DNA from: Massilia sp. H-1
Lineage (GTDB): Bacteria > Pseudomonadota > Gammaproteobacteria > Burkholderiales > Burkholderiaceae_D
Reading direction: 5' to 3'
Length of the DNA stretch: 64,000 nucleotides
Assembly (NCBI GenBank): GCA_024703915.1
Contig: CP087969.1
Span: 2,046,001 to 2,110,000 of the forward strand
Made by a program: the position numbers and the translations under genes. This document shows positions 10,673 through 22,097 of the stretch, one piece after another; the stretch's first letter is position 1; every line of letters begins with the position of its first letter. Under the pieces are notes generated by a model that saw nothing but the letters and a program-made list of their open reading frames with translations, did not search any database and had not been told where the DNA came from.

Positions 10673-10706
10673 AGAACAAAGTTCAGCCCGCTTTTGGCGA
10701 ACGTGA

Positions 10707-10742
10707 AAACCGCAGTTCTCATAGGAGACTGCGGTTTTTTTT
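10707..10742 (+). terminator. Intrinsic terminator after tRNA-Phe
   Basis: AAACCGCAGT (10707-10716) pairs with ACTGCGGTTT (10728-10737), 11-nt loop, and the T-run reaches 10742. Typical rho-independent terminator 35 bp after the tRNA. Confidence 0.88.
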
Positions 10743-10811
10743 ACGTCCATCGAAAGCGATTCGCGCCTGCGGCCTCGCACTGCCTGGGGCAACATCACCC
10801 CGGAGTTGCGC

Positions 10812-11260
10812 CTATCCGGACTCTGCCGGGTTGGCGGGCCCGGCCACCACCCGATGATGTTCATGCATCTCGATGGCTGTCTTCAACAGCCCGACGTAGG
10901 AAAGTCCCAGCATCAGCACGCCGAAGCTGACTTCCTTGACGATACCGCCTTTGGCAAAAAGATGCCGAACATTCCCATCGTCAGAAAGAGCAGCGTCGAG
11001 CCTGAGATCACCATCAACGCGAGCGCACCTTTGCGCGGATCCTCCCATACCTTTTTGGAGAGGTTGTTCTGCGTCTTCGTGATGTCCTGCAGCGTCGAAA
11101 AACTGATCGCCAGCCCAAAGAAAATCAGCACATTATTGATAGATGTCCAGAATTTGTCGAAACCTGCGAAGTACGGATAGACCATATAACCCATAGCAAC
11201 CAACATCAACGGGTACTGCAGATAGCTGATGACCTGGAATAAGCGCTTCACATTGACCAT
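10812..11260 (-). CDS. Small membrane protein of unknown function
   Basis: About 150 residues, starting MVNVKRLFQVISYLQYPLML at ATG 11260. It has four likely membrane segments: YPLMLVAMGYMVYPYF, NNVLIFFGLAISFSTL, ALMVISGSTLLFLTMGMFGI and VLMLGLSYVGLLKTAIE. A missing T in the run near 10962 breaks the frame after MFGIF; the corrected sequence reads FFAKGGIVKEVSFG and ends at TAG 10814-10812. I do not recognise a named family. It lies alone between the tRNA terminator and a second hairpin at 11471. Confidence 0.75.
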
Positions 11261-11602
11261 GGGCGGCTCTCCGGAAAACGGCTGTTGTCTGGATGAGGCA
11301 AATCGGGCGTGGTCAGATAGTACATAGCGTGATAGTGAGAGGCCAAGGGGATGTTCATAAGGACTTTATCGTCAAGCACAAAAAATGTCTGCTTCTGGCC
11401 GATCTCGGCCGTTCGACAAAGGATAGCACGCAGCCAAGCGCTTGCGCCCCGTGCCACCAAGATTCAAAAAACGCCATCTTCAGGTGGCGTTTTTTGTTTC
11501 CGGAGGATAGGAATACGCGAGCAAAAGTATGCCGCGTTGACATGAAATGACGTTATATTTGAACAAATCACAACTTTTCATTCCGATGCCACCAGGAGCC
11601 CT
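11261..11602. other. Intergenic stretch without a supported gene
   Basis: These 342 bp separate two small membrane-protein genes. They hold a hairpin terminator at 11471-11496 and, just before it, the string GTGCCACCAAGA, which resembles the 3' end of the tRNA at 10661-10676; no cloverleaf can be folded around it. Short open frames on both strands show no family features. AT-rich sequence at 11540-11580 could hold the promoter of the gene at 11603. Confidence 0.5.
11471..11496. terminator. Hairpin with A/T flanks, probably bidirectional terminator
   Basis: ACGCCA (11471-11476) and TGGCGT (11485-11490) form the stem. A-run before and T-run after extend it to about 11 pairs and give a U-tract in either direction. 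It could end transcripts from either side. Confidence 0.72.
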
Positions 11603-11961
11603 GTGGAAATTCTGCTGACCCTCGGCGCGATCGCCATCGAAGTCGCGCTGGTCATTGCCCTTATCGCGCTGTGCTTAGGCGCTCGGACAAGTACGGCAAT
11701 CACGCCATCGTCGTCCTGGGGGCCCTGACGCCCATCATCCTGTTCTATGGCGTGGCCACCGTCGCGTTCATCCGCGATCCGGCCGACCCAGGCAACCGGT
11801 TTGCGTTCTCTGCCATGTGGATCATGGGCTTCGTTTTCTTTCTCGCTTGCGCTGTTGGCGGCCTGGTCGTCGCGCAGTCACCCAGGCCCAGGCACTGGGG
11901 CTGGCGATTCTTGCTCGGCGCTTTGGCCACCGGCGCGGTAGTTGGGCTCCTGGCCCTGTAA
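11603..11961 (+). CDS. Four-helix membrane protein of unknown function
   Basis: About 119 residues from GTG 11603, with AGGAG 7 bp upstream. Hydrophobic segments are ILLTLGAIAIEVALVIALIA, HAIVVLGALTPIILFYGVA, AMWIMGFVFFLACAVGGLVV and FLLGALATGAVVGLLAL. One corrupted GCCGGC at about 11674 (ALCRRSDKYGN expected) breaks the frame after residue 24. No family is recognised. The protein is nearly all membrane, with a short basic cytoplasmic loop after helix 1. Confidence 0.7.
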
Positions 11962-12237
11962 CCCTCGCCGCCGATTCCCGCCCCGCAGCAACATCCCTGG
12001 AACGCGCTATACTCATCGTCGTGATGAACAAGGCCTGCATCCCTGCAAACTGCCGTGGTTCTTCCCTGAACGAGGGTGCATTCCGTGCGCCCGTCGCTGC
12101 CACCCTGCTCCGCAACACCAACCTCGCCTGGCTTTTCCAGGCTCGGTGAGGCCAGGCCGGGCTGCTCCGGCCAACTCCACCTCTCCGAGCCGCCCCGCAC
12201 TGCCCCCTCAGTACACCCGAAAACCAGGAGAGATTCC

Positions 12238-12642
12238 ATGAATCCAAGCATCACCCTATCCTCGCTCGACGCCGATCGGCTGGAAACCCTTATCGCCAGC
12301 GCGCACGGCGACCAGGCAATTCGCCACGCACTGCTCGACGAACTGGCACGCGCCAACGTTGTCGAACCACAGGCCATCCCCATGCGCGTGGTGACGATGA
12401 ATTCCACCGTCCGATTCGACATCGACGGGACCCAAGAACAGTTTTGCCTCACACTGGCCTATCCCAAGGACATGGAGCATGTCCCGAACGGCCTGTCGAT
12501 CCTCACGCCGATCGGCACGGCGCTGCTTGGCCTGTCCGTGGGCGACACGATCGACTGGCCCCGCCCCGACGGGCAATTGATGCAGGTACGCTTGCTGGAA
12601 GTGCTGTACCAGCCCGAGCAAGCCGGTCAATACTTCCGCTGA
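12238..12642 (+). CDS. rnk: Nucleoside diphosphate kinase regulator Rnk
   Basis: About 134 residues, intact. Rnk proteins have an N-terminal helical hairpin that contacts RNA polymerase and a C-terminal FKBP-like beta domain related to GreA. Here the N-terminal part is ITLSSLDADRLETLIASA and the C-terminal part has VTMNSTVRFDI, SILTPIGTALLGLSVGDTID and RLLEVLYQPEQAG. The start at 12238 follows AGGAGAG by 6 bp. The frame is open well upstream, but there is no ribosome site there. Confidence 0.9.
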   Translation: MNPSITLSSLDADRLETLIASAHGDQAIRHALLDELARANVVEPQAIPMRVVTMNSTVRFDIDGTQEQFCLTLAYPKDMEHVPNGLSILTPIGTALLGLSVGDTIDWPRPDGQLMQVRLLEVLYQPEQAGQYFR

Positions 12643-12731
12643 CCGCCAACGCCTGGTTGTGGAACGCCACCCTCTGTCTATACTGAACGAAGCGGGCATC
12701 GTGCCCGCTCTTTCGAGAAACGGAGACGATC

Positions 12732-12986
12732 ATGACGCGCAAATTCATCGATTGCAGGGCATTCCCGAGCGACACGCATTGCTCGGTAGCCATCTCGGCC
12801 GACAGCGAGGAAGAGTTACTGCAGGTCGCCGTGGAACATGCGGTGTCGGTCCACCATCACGCCGATTCGCCGGAATTGCGCCAGCAGCTGCGCCAGTTGT
12901 TCCGGGACGGTATGCCGCCTGAACATATGCTTAGAACGATGGGAGCACCCGCCAGCGGCGGCAGCGACAGTACGCGGGCACACTGA
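12732..12986 (+). CDS. DUF1059-family protein
   Basis: 84 residues, intact, ATG 12732 after GGAGACG. MTRKFIDCRAFPSDTHCSVA followed by ADSEEELLQVAVEHAVSVH and LRQQLRQLF matches the small DUF1059 family, whose function is not established. The string TGCTTAGA at 12928 is in frame and is not one of the corrupted sites. Confidence 0.85.
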   Translation: MTRKFIDCRAFPSDTHCSVAISADSEEELLQVAVEHAVSVHHHADSPELRQQLRQLFRDGMPPEHMLRTMGAPASGGSDSTRAH

Positions 12987-13044
12987 ACCACCACCACGCA
13001 GACCCGGCGCCCGCGCTTGCACGCGGGCGTTGTCGTTTCCGGAC

Positions 13045-13924
13045 TCAGCGCCCCAGACGGGCGCGCAAAAATTCGATGAAGCGCTGCGTCTTGGCTTAAG
13101 CAACAGGCGCGTTTCCGTGATGGCATACACGGCCGTCGGCACGCCATGCCACGCTCGGCAGGATGCGGCGCAATCTCCCGCTGACCACGTCATCGGCGAC
13201 GATTTCCTCAGGCATCAGGATGATGCCCCGGTCCAGCGTTGCCAGACGGCGCATCATGCCCACGCTGTTGAGCGTGAAGCGGCCACTCACTGCCACGGTG
13301 TCGCTCTGGGTTCCGTTGTGCAAAACCCAGGAACCGGCTTTCCGGATGTGCATGCACTGGTGGCGCGCCAGGTCGGCTTAAGCACGGCCGGTTCTGCCCG
13401 CCTGCGCGAGATAGCCAGGTGAGGCGTACAGAAACGGCGTGAGCGACGCCACCGTGCGGGCAACCAGTTGCGAACTCTCGGACTCGCCGATGCGGATCGC
13501 CACGTCGAACGGTTCGCTGACCAGATCGACCCGGCGCGGCGTGAGGTCGAACTCGAAGCTGATGCCCGGGTACAGGTCGGCGAACTCGGCAATCAGGGGC
13601 GACAGATAGGTCACGCCAAAATCCACCGGCAAGGAGACGCGCAGCACGCCGCTGGGCTGGGCCAGCATGTCGCCCAGTTGCTCGTGCGCGAGCCGGGCTT
13701 CGTCCACGATGCGCTTGCATCGTTCGAAGTAGACCTGGCTTAGCCTCGGTCAGTTCGATCTTGCGCGTGGTGCGGTGCAGGAGACGCAGGCCGATCGCCT
13801 TCTCCAGGGCACTGATGCGGCGCGACAGCGTCGAGTTCGGCATCCCGATCACTTCGCCCGCGCTGCGAAAGCCCTTGGCTTTGACGACCTCGACAAACAA
13901 GGCCATGTCATTCAACAGTTCCAC
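13045..13924 (-). CDS. LysR-family transcriptional regulator
   Basis: About 295 residues from GTG 13924. Winged helix-turn-helix at residues 1-60 (MALFVEVVKAKGFRSAGE, NSTLSRRISALEKAIGLRLL), then a periplasmic-binding-like effector domain (GVLRVSLPVDFG, FDVAIRIGE, GIILMPEEIV). The frame is broken by corrupted GCCGGC sites near 13094 (LLLPAKTQRF expected), 13377 and 13739 (LTEAGQVYFER expected). It is divergent from the old yellow enzyme at 14060, so it probably controls that gene and itself from the shared 135-bp region; the inducer is unknown. Confidence 0.9.
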
Positions 13925-13941
13925 GTTGATTGCTTCATAAA

Positions 13942-13958
13942 TGGATCAATGTTATCCA
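13942..13958. promoter_or_regulatory. Possible LysR operator
   Basis: TGGAT (13942-13946) and ATCCA (13954-13958) form an inverted repeat in the divergent region between the LysR gene and the old yellow enzyme gene. The surrounding DNA is AT-rich. Only position and symmetry support this call. Confidence 0.35.
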
Positions 13959-14059
13959 GATTAGCATATTTATCCCAAATACGATCCGGGTAATAATTTC
14001 CCCAGTCGAAATCCGAGGAAACCGCCTCTTCTTTCGACTCCCTTATTCAGGAACCCATC

Positions 14060-15129
<1,070 letters not shown>

Positions 15130-15477
15130 CGCAGCCCCGTCTTTCCATCCCCCATCCCCCGCGCTTGGCGTCCTCTCGCCAGGATCCGGCCGCGCCCCAT
15201 TTTCCCTTTTCTTGAAAAGGGATTTCACTTCGTGAAAAATTGCCGCTCAAAAAAGTGGCCATTCCATTCCATGTCTGTGAAAATCTATTCCACATGCCGA
15301 AATCAACATCCTAAGTACTTGAAAATAAATAGGATAAATTTAGTTATATGTCTTATATAAGACTGACTGTTCAGCTGAAAAAGCGTCTATGATTCTTACA
15401 TGCGGTTTCGCTTTGTATGCAGCACCGATACCTGATTCGTTTTCTCAATCTCGCCTTACTTTTAAGGAAATTCTCAT
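15130..15477. other. Intergenic region before isocitrate lyase
   Basis: This 348-bp stretch holds two hairpins after the old yellow enzyme gene: CCCTTTT (15204-15210) with AAAAGGG (15215-15221), and TTTCAC (15223-15228) with GTGAAA (15232-15237). Then AT-rich DNA carries the 14-bp palindrome at 15350-15363 and AGGA 7 bp before the aceA ATG. No gene is seen. Confidence 0.6.
15350..15363. promoter_or_regulatory. Perfect 14-bp palindrome upstream of aceA
   Basis: GTCTTATATAAGAC is fully self-complementary and lies 115 bp before the isocitrate lyase ATG in an AT-rich promoter-like region. It is a candidate operator for acetate or glyoxylate control. No regulator family can be named from the half-site. 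Confidence 0.45.
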
Positions 15478-17061
15478 GTCCACGTACCAAGACGATATTC
15501 AAGCCATCGCCAGCCTGAAAGACACGAACGGCAGCGCCTGGAATGCCATCAACCCGGAATCGGCCGCCCGCATGCGCGCCCAGAACCGTTTCAAGACCGG
15601 TCTGGATATCGCCAAGTACACCGCCAAAATCATGCGCGCCGACATGGCGAACTACGACGCCGATTCGTCCAAGTACACCCAGTCGCTGGGTTGCTGGCAC
15701 GGCTTCATCGGTCAGCAAAAGCTGATCTCGATCAAAAAGCACTTCAACAGCACCGACCGCCGCTACCTCTACCTGTCGGGCTGGATGGTTGCCGCCGCGC
15801 TGCGCCCGAGTTCGGCCCGCTGCCAGACCAGTCGATGCACGAAAAAACCGCCGTCTCGGCCCTGATCAAAGAGCTGTACACCTTCCTGCGCCAGGCTGAT
15901 GCACGCGAACTGGGCGGCCTGTTCCGCCAGCTGGACGACGCCCAGGGCGCCGCCAAGCAAGCGATCCAAAGCAAGATCGACAACCACATCACCCACGTCG
16001 TGCCTATCATCGCCGACATCGATGCCGGTTTCGGGTAACGCCGAAGCGACCTACCTGCTGGCCAAGCAGTTCATCGAAGCGGGCGCTTGCTGCATCCAGA
16101 TCGAAAACCAGGTTTCCGACGAGAAGCAATGCGGCCACCAGGACGGCAAAGTCACCGTACCGCACGAAGACTTCCTCGCCAAGATCCGCGCGATTCGTTA
16201 CGCCTTCCTGGAACTGGGCGTGGACGACGGCATCATCGTCGCCCGTACCGACTCGCTCGGCGCCAAGCCTGACCAAGCAGATCGCCGTGACCAACACCCC
16301 GGGCGACCTGGGCGACCAATACAATGCCTTCCTCGACTGCGAAGAAGTGTCGGCCGACGCCCTGGGCAACGGCGACGTGATCATCAAGCGCGAAGGCAAG
16401 CTGCTGCGTCCTAAGCGTCTGCCTAGCAACCTGTTCCAGTTCCGTTCGGGCACCGGCGAAGCGCGCTGCGTACTCGATTGCATCACCTCGCTGCAAAACG
16501 GCGCCGACCTGCTGTGGATCGAAACCGAAAAACCGCACATCGCGCAAATCGGTGGCATGGTCAAGGAAATCCGCAAGGTCATCCCGAACGCCAAGCTGGT
16601 GTACAACAACAGCCCATCGTTCAACTGGACCCTGAACTTCCGTCAGCAAGTGTTCGACGCGATGAAAGCCGAAGGCAAAGACGTGTCGGCCTACGACCGC
16701 GCCGCCCTGATGAGCGTCGAGTACGACGGTTCCGAACTGGCCGCTACCGCCGATGAGAAAATCCGCACCTTCCAGGCCGACGCGGCCCGCGAAGCTTAAG
16801 CATCTTCCATCACCTGATCACGCTGCCGACCTACCACACCGCCGCGCTGTCGACCGACAACCTGGCCAAGGACTACTTCGGCGACCAGGGCATGCTCGGC
16901 TACGTGGCTGGCGTTCAGCGCAAGGAAATCCGTCAAGGTATCGCCTGCGTCAAGCACCAGAACATGTCCGGTTCGGACATCGGCGACGATCACAAAGATT
17001 ACTTCAGTGGCGAAGCCGCACTGAAAGCGATGGTAAAGACAACACGATGAACCAGTTCTAA
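15478..17061 (+). CDS. aceA: Isocitrate lyase (long form)
   Basis: Splits isocitrate into glyoxylate and succinate, the first glyoxylate-shunt step for growth on acetate or fatty acids. About 526 residues, the long class. ADIDAGFGNAEATYLLAKQF binds substrate and Mg, IENQVSDEKQCGHQDGK contains the catalytic Cys region (KQCGH), and IIVARTDSLGA, YNNSPSFNW and LPTYHTAAL are conserved blocks. Breaks: a slip near 15810, an extra G near 16036, and corrupted GCCGGC sites near 16262 (LGAGLTKQ), 16796 (EAGIFHHL) and 17031 (AAGKDNTMNQF). A strong terminator follows. Confidence 0.96.
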
Positions 17062-17083
17062 GTTACGAACCGGTTTCCTGAAA

Positions 17084-17111
17084 ACGCCGACCCTGCGGGG
17101 TCGGCGTTTTT
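17084..17111 (+). terminator. Intrinsic terminator of aceA
   Basis: ACGCCGACCC (17084-17093) pairs perfectly with GGGTCGGCGT (17098-17107), 4-nt loop, followed by TTTT. It lies 23 bp after the aceA stop. Confidence 0.9.
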
Positions 17112-17209
17112 GCGTCCGGCCAGCCACGATCGCCTGGTCCGTGGATTAGCTGATTATGCGCAATCCATGCTAAGCTAATATTTCCAAATAACAACGTTAA
17201 TCTTTTTCC

Positions 17210-20106
17210 ATGTTCCTGACCCAACCTGGCGGCCGCTGGCTGCGCACCTCACTCACCCTGGCTTGCATGCTGGCCAGCCTGAACGGTTGCGGCGGCGGCG
17301 GAGGCGGCAGCACGCCGACGCCAACCCCGACGCCCACGCCCACGCCGACCCCGACGCCCACCCCGCCGCCCGACAACAGCGCCGAACAGACCGCCGCAGC
17401 CAATGCCCGGCTGCTGGCCGCGGCCATGAGCAGCGGCGACGCGAGCGCGGTCGGCCAGGCAACGATCGAACAGGCGGCCACCAAGCTGCTCGACACCCAG
17501 ATCAGCGCCTATGCCACCGTCAAGCAGAGCGCGTTCCAGCAAGTGGGCGCGCTCGACTGGAATCCGACCCACGACTCGGTCTGGCTGACGGTCAAGGACA
17601 TGTCCCGCAATCACGTCGTATTGCCCAGTAACTGGCGCTACAGCGACAGCAAGACCGGCAGCGGCGCGGCCCTGGGCGTGTTTGGCACGGCAACCGGCAA
17701 TGGCAGCCGTTATGCCGCGTTCGGCGGCAACCCGCTGGCCGAACGCGGCAACGCGGCGATGGACCAGTTCATGGCCAATACCATGGGCTGGCTCAGCCCA
17801 GCCTGCGCTCGCTCCCGGCAGCTTCAAGGTCGTGACCGCGCATCTGCCCGGCACCGAAACCTATTGGTTCCCGTACGAAGCCAAGGTGCGCGACTGGCTG
17901 TATGCCAGGTATCCGGGCGCGACCGTCAATGGCAAGGCGTCCGGCACCACGCTGGCCGACAACCTGTGCGACGGCAGCGCGCTGGCCGCCTGCCTGCAGA
18001 ACGCCGACTTGCTGATCATCGGCCGCGGCGACAGCGCCGCCGCCTTCGACGCGGCCGCCGTGGTGCAGACCGTGCGCGATGCCCAGGCGCGCGGCATCCC
18101 CGTGCTCTACCTGCACCACTACCGCGACCTCAATCCGCTGGCCTCGGGCTTGCTGGACTTGTTCGGCTTGGGCATGAACAACAACTACTGGGACCAGGAA
18201 GGCGTGAAAGCGCTGGACCCGGCCACGCTGCCCGCCGCCCCGGCGCAACTGGCCAGCATCAAGTCGATGCTGAGCCACCTCGCCCAGGGCGACTTCAGCA
18301 CCACCTGGAGCGGCTGCACCACTTCGGGCCGCATCAATTGCAACGACGACGCTGCCTACAATGCCGAGTTCGCGCAACCGGTCTAAGCCAGCTGCGCAGC
18401 ACCTTGCGCGCCCTCGACAGCAGCCTAGCGTGCAACTGTTCGCGCAGCCGGGCTATGAACTGGAAAAACTGCTGGTACTGCAAGGCGACAAGATGCGCGC
18501 CACCGTGGCCTACCCGGTCGACAAGACCGACAAGACGCGTTTCCTGCGCGCCTACTACACCGACATGACGGCCTACATCAACCGCGGCAGCAACGGACTC
18601 GCGCAAAACCTGGGCAACTTCGCGCCCACGATTGCAGGCCAGCACGCCGACCGTGTCGCAGACCGTGACGACGGCGGCGCCCGCCAGCGGCAACAAGCAA
18701 TATCTGACCGGCCTGTATGTCATCCCCGGCAAGACGGTCACCCTGACCCGCACCGACAATGGCAGCAGCACGGTCACCATGGGACTGAACATGTTGCGCG
18801 ACACCACCTGGGTGTTCAACACGATGGACCGCCCGACCCAGATTTCCTCGCCGCGTGTGCCGCTGCTTAAGCCAACAAGACCGTGACCATCACCAGTCCT
18901 TACGGCGGTCCGCTGCTGCTGTTCATCGACATGCCATGGCGCCAACCCGCCTGCCGTGTCGGTCAATGTGAACGGCGTGATCACCCACCCTGTGCTGCGC
19001 GACAGCACCAACCCGGCCGAAGTGGCCGCCTTCCAGGCCGCCGTCAACACGACGCCGACCAACTGGGTCGGCTTCGCGACCGACGCGCTGACCTTGCAGT
19101 CGACCCTGCCGCATTTCAAGTCGACCATGGCGCTGTACAACAACAATATGGCCGCCCTCGCATCGGACACCTGGTTTTACACGATCAAGGATACCTACGA
19201 ACTGGCCGGTTTCAATTCAGCCAGCGGCCAGCTGCAGCTGGCGGCCAAGGTGGTGGAAGTGTGCAATGCCAAAGGCTGGGATTGCAGCGGGACCCAGCAT
19301 CGCCGCGACACCATGCAGCATGTGATTTCCGATGTCCACGCGCTGTGCGGCTCTGGCTGCTCCGGCAACCCTTACGACCAGGACTGGGCATTCCAGCCGA
19401 TGGGCTGGGGCGAGACCCACGAAATCGGCCACGGTATCCAGCGACAAGCGCATGAAGATCTACGCGGGCCAGTCGGGCGAAGTGTCGAACAACATCTTCC
19501 CGATGCATAAACAGATGAAGTTCAATACCACCGCGGTAAGCATCGCCAAGCCGATCAGCACCCGTCCGAACACCGGCGTTGCGGTATTCAACAGCATGAA
19601 AGCGGCGCTCGGCACGGCCGACCCGGTCACGGCCATGTACAACAGCACCTGGTCCGACCCGGCTTACGCCGCCAACAATTCGGCGCGTGATGTTCTATCG
19701 CCAGCTGGCCGAATACGCCCACTATTACAACAAGCAGTATGGCGACAACTGGGAAATGTTCACCCTGCTCTATCTGCTGGACCGCAACATCGGCCAGCAC
19801 GCGGCGGACTGGTCCAGCGTCAACGCCAGCTACGGCTTCGGCACCTACGCCAGCTATCCGTCTTCAATGAACGGCAACGACTTCATCCTGATCGCCTCGT
19901 CCTTCCTGATCGGGCGCGACATGCGGCCGATGTTCAGCCTGTGGGGCGTGACCGTCAGCGATGCGGCCAAGGCCCAGGTGGCGGCTTACGGCTACGCGCC
20001 CGTGGGCGCGCTGTACTTCCCGATGAACGATGTGGTGGCCACCGCAGCCAAGGTGGGACCGCCGGTCAGCATGACGGCCACCGCGGTGTATCCGGCCGGA
20101 TACTAA
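17210..20106 (+). CDS. ImpA-type M60 metalloprotease lipoprotein
   Basis: Large secreted lipoprotein, about 960 residues. The N-terminal signal ends in a lipobox SLNGC near residue 27, followed by a Gly run and a (Thr-Pro)n linker at about residues 34-54. The C-terminal half holds the zinc motif GWGETHEIGHGIQ, then GQSGEVSNNIFP and LAEYAHYYNKQYGDNWEMF, the pattern of ImpA/IMPa and other M60-like glycoprotein-directed proteases. The N-terminal part (LLIIGRGDSAAAFD) looks like the accessory domain of that family. Breaks are numerous: slips near 17800, 19444 and 19690, and GCCGGC-type sites near 18373, 18424, 18640, 18866 and 18931. It likely cleaves O-glycosylated proteins at the cell surface; this is inferred from family. 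Confidence 0.85.
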
Positions 20107-20809
20107 GCCAGCGCACTGGGGCCTCAGGACGGGCCGCACTGCCGTGGGCGGGAATATTGAACAGCATGTTCCCGCCACCATCGGTCATCACGCTGGGCAT
20201 CACGCCATTCCATTTGTTGATGGCATCCTTCTGCAGCTTCCAGCCTCTCCCATTCCAGCAACTTCGGTTCGATCGACGCCAGCAATGCGCGGTTGGCCGC
20301 CGCTTCGCCCTCGGCAATCGCCACCCGCTTTTCGCCTCGGCCTGGGCCGAGCGCACTTCGTTCTCGGTGCGGATCGAATCCTGGATCGCTTTCGACTTCG
20401 CGCCCACCGCTTCGAGCAAGGCTTGCGGCGGACGCAGCGAGCCGATCAGACCGAACTGCTGGATGCCGATGCCGTAGACCGCCACTTTCGCGTCAAGTTT
20501 TTTCATGATCGACTCGAGGAATTCTTCCTTCTTGGGGCCGTTTACATCGTCGAAGGTGTATTCGGAACCGACGGCGACGATCACGTTGCGCGCCGTGTCG
20601 CGCAGGAAGCCGTGGGTGAAGGATTCGATCCGCTCGGCGCGGAACTTGGTATAGAACTCGGGCACGCGCTCGGCCGCCAGGCCATAGCTGACGGCGACGT
20701 CGAGCGTGACCGGCACCGAATCCTTGGTATTGAAGAAGGTCGACGACAGGGTGAGCATGACGATGAGCACGACAGCGCTCACGATGAGGCGATGCAGGAC
20801 GCGATTCAT
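20066..20809 (-). CDS. SPFH/prohibitin-like membrane protein
   Basis: Starts at ATG 20809 with an N-terminal membrane anchor (MNRVLHRLIVSAVVLIVMLT) followed by an SPFH-type domain (SVPVTLDVAVSYGLAAERV, HGFLRDTARNVIVAVGSEYT) and a coiled-coil rich in Ala, Glu and Lys (AQAEAKRVAIAEGEAAANRA after correction). The C-terminal part reads AINKWNGVMPSVMT and GGGNMLFNIP. Frame slips near 20333 and 20250 break it. The exact stop is uncertain: the open frame runs to 20066 but a TAG at about 20105-20103, next to the ImpA stop, may be the true end. Such proteins organise membrane microdomains or regulate proteases. Confidence 0.75.
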   Translation of the reverse strand: MNRVLHRLIVSAVVLIVMLTLSSTFFNTKDSVPVTLDVAVSYGLAAERVPEFYTKFRAERIESFTHGFLRDTARNVIVAVGSEYTFDDVNGPKKEEFLESIMKKLDAKVAVYGIGIQQFGLIGSLRPPQALLEAVGAKSKAIQDSIRTENEVRSAQAEAKSGWRLPRAKRRPTAHCWRRSNRSCWNGRGWKLQKDAINKWNGVMPSVMTDGGGNMLFNIPAHGSAARPEAPVRWLSIRPDTPRWPSC

Positions 20810-21054
20810 GGTGGTTCCATTCAGGTCGGCTGCCAGCCGGGAAATGGGGCGCCAGGCGCCACAGGCATGCAATCGAGAATAGGGAAAAGCATGTAAAAAA
20901 CGTGTAAAGATTGGGCAGCCAACGGGCCCACGGGCGGGGCGACAAGTTCAATTCATAAAAGATGAACGCTGCAATCAGATTCGTCCAATTGTTGCTGCTT
21001 AAGGTAAATCATAAACTGTGTTTGTCATCCGATTCCTCACCTACAAGGCCTATC

Positions 21055-21974
21055 ATGAAAACGCAACGCGTCCTCCTCTCCGCCCTGCTCGCCCTTGCCA
21101 TCGGCAGTTCCGCTTCGGCCGCCGCGCCCAAGCCGGTCGCCAGCTTCACCAATCGCACTGTCGCCACCCAGGATGGCGCAACCCTGTTCGTCCGCTCCGG
21201 CGGCACGGGCCCGGCCGTGGTCCTGATCCACGGCTTTGGCGACACCGGCGACATGTGGGGCCCGCTGGCCGCGCGCCTGGCCAAGTCGCACACCGTGATC
21301 GTGCCCGACCTGCGCGGCATGGGCCGCTCGTCCAAGGCAGCCATGCGCTATAGCAAGAAATCGCAGGCGGCCGACATCCGCGCCGTGGTGACCGCACTCG
21401 GCCAGGATCACGCCGCCGTGGTCGGCCACGATATCGGCACCATGGTGGCCTACGCCTATGCCGCCAGCTATCCCGACAAGGTCGACAAGCTGGTGGTGAT
21501 GGACGCGCCCGTGCCCGGCATCGCGCCATGGAACCAGATCGTGCTGAGCCCGCAGCTGTGGCACTTCAACTTTGCCGGTGCCGACGCCGAGCGCCTGGTC
21601 GTCCTACCGTGAACGCATCTATCTGGACCGCTTCTGGAACGAGTTCATGCCAAGCACCCCGCCAAGATCGACGAGGCAACCCGCAACTACTATACGAAGC
21701 AATATGCCGAGCCGGGCGCGATGCGCGCCGCGTTCGCGCAATTTACACGATTGCCGCCCACGATGTGGCCGACAATATCGCCTTCGGGCAGACCAAACTG
21801 ACCATGCCGGTGCTGGCCGTGGGCGGGGAGAAATCGTTCGGCGGCATGATGGCCGTGGTCATGCGCAATGCCGCCAGCAATGTGACCGAAGCGGTGGTGC
21901 CCGGCGCGGGCCACTGGCTGATGGAAGAGAGTCCGGAAGCGACCGTCACCCTGGTCGACAACTTCCTCAAGTAA
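21055..21974 (+). CDS. Secreted alpha/beta hydrolase, epoxide hydrolase or dehalogenase type
   Basis: About 305 residues with a signal peptide ending ASAAAP. The alpha/beta hydrolase core shows VVLIHGFGDTGDMW (oxyanion loop), the nucleophile elbow VVGHDIGTMVAY with Asp instead of Ser, and the C-terminal His in VPGAGHWLMEE. An Asp nucleophile points to epoxide hydrolase or haloalkane-dehalogenase chemistry rather than esterase. Breaks: GCCGGC-type sites near 21607 (LVAGRERIYLDRF expected) and 21648, and a missing T near 21742. A near-perfect hairpin follows at 21989-22015. Confidence 0.86.
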
Positions 21975-21988
21975 GTGCACGCTTAAGC

Positions 21989-22015
21989 AGCTTGTTTGAT
22001 CGAGATCAACAAGCT
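21989..22015. terminator. Hairpin after the hydrolase gene
   Basis: AGCTTGTT, a bulged T, then GATC pair with GATCAACAAGCT around a 2-nt loop. The long stem lies 15 bp after the stop and could end or protect the transcript, but there is no T-run. Confidence 0.5.
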
Positions 22016-22097
22016 CGCCGGTAGACGCGCCGGAGCGTCGATGCAGATCATCAGTCCGCTAGACTGCAAGGATTGAAGCGGACCTGGTGAGGCATGC

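Noticed and set aside
11449..11465. GTGCCACCAAGA as the 3' end of a second tRNA or an att site
   Set aside because: No acceptor, T or anticodon stem can be folded upstream, and no integrase or direct repeat is present.
17311..17370. Repeated ACCCCGACGCC units as a CRISPR-like or satellite array
   Set aside because: They encode a (Thr-Pro)n linker within one open frame of a lipoprotein; unit length and spacing are codon-driven.
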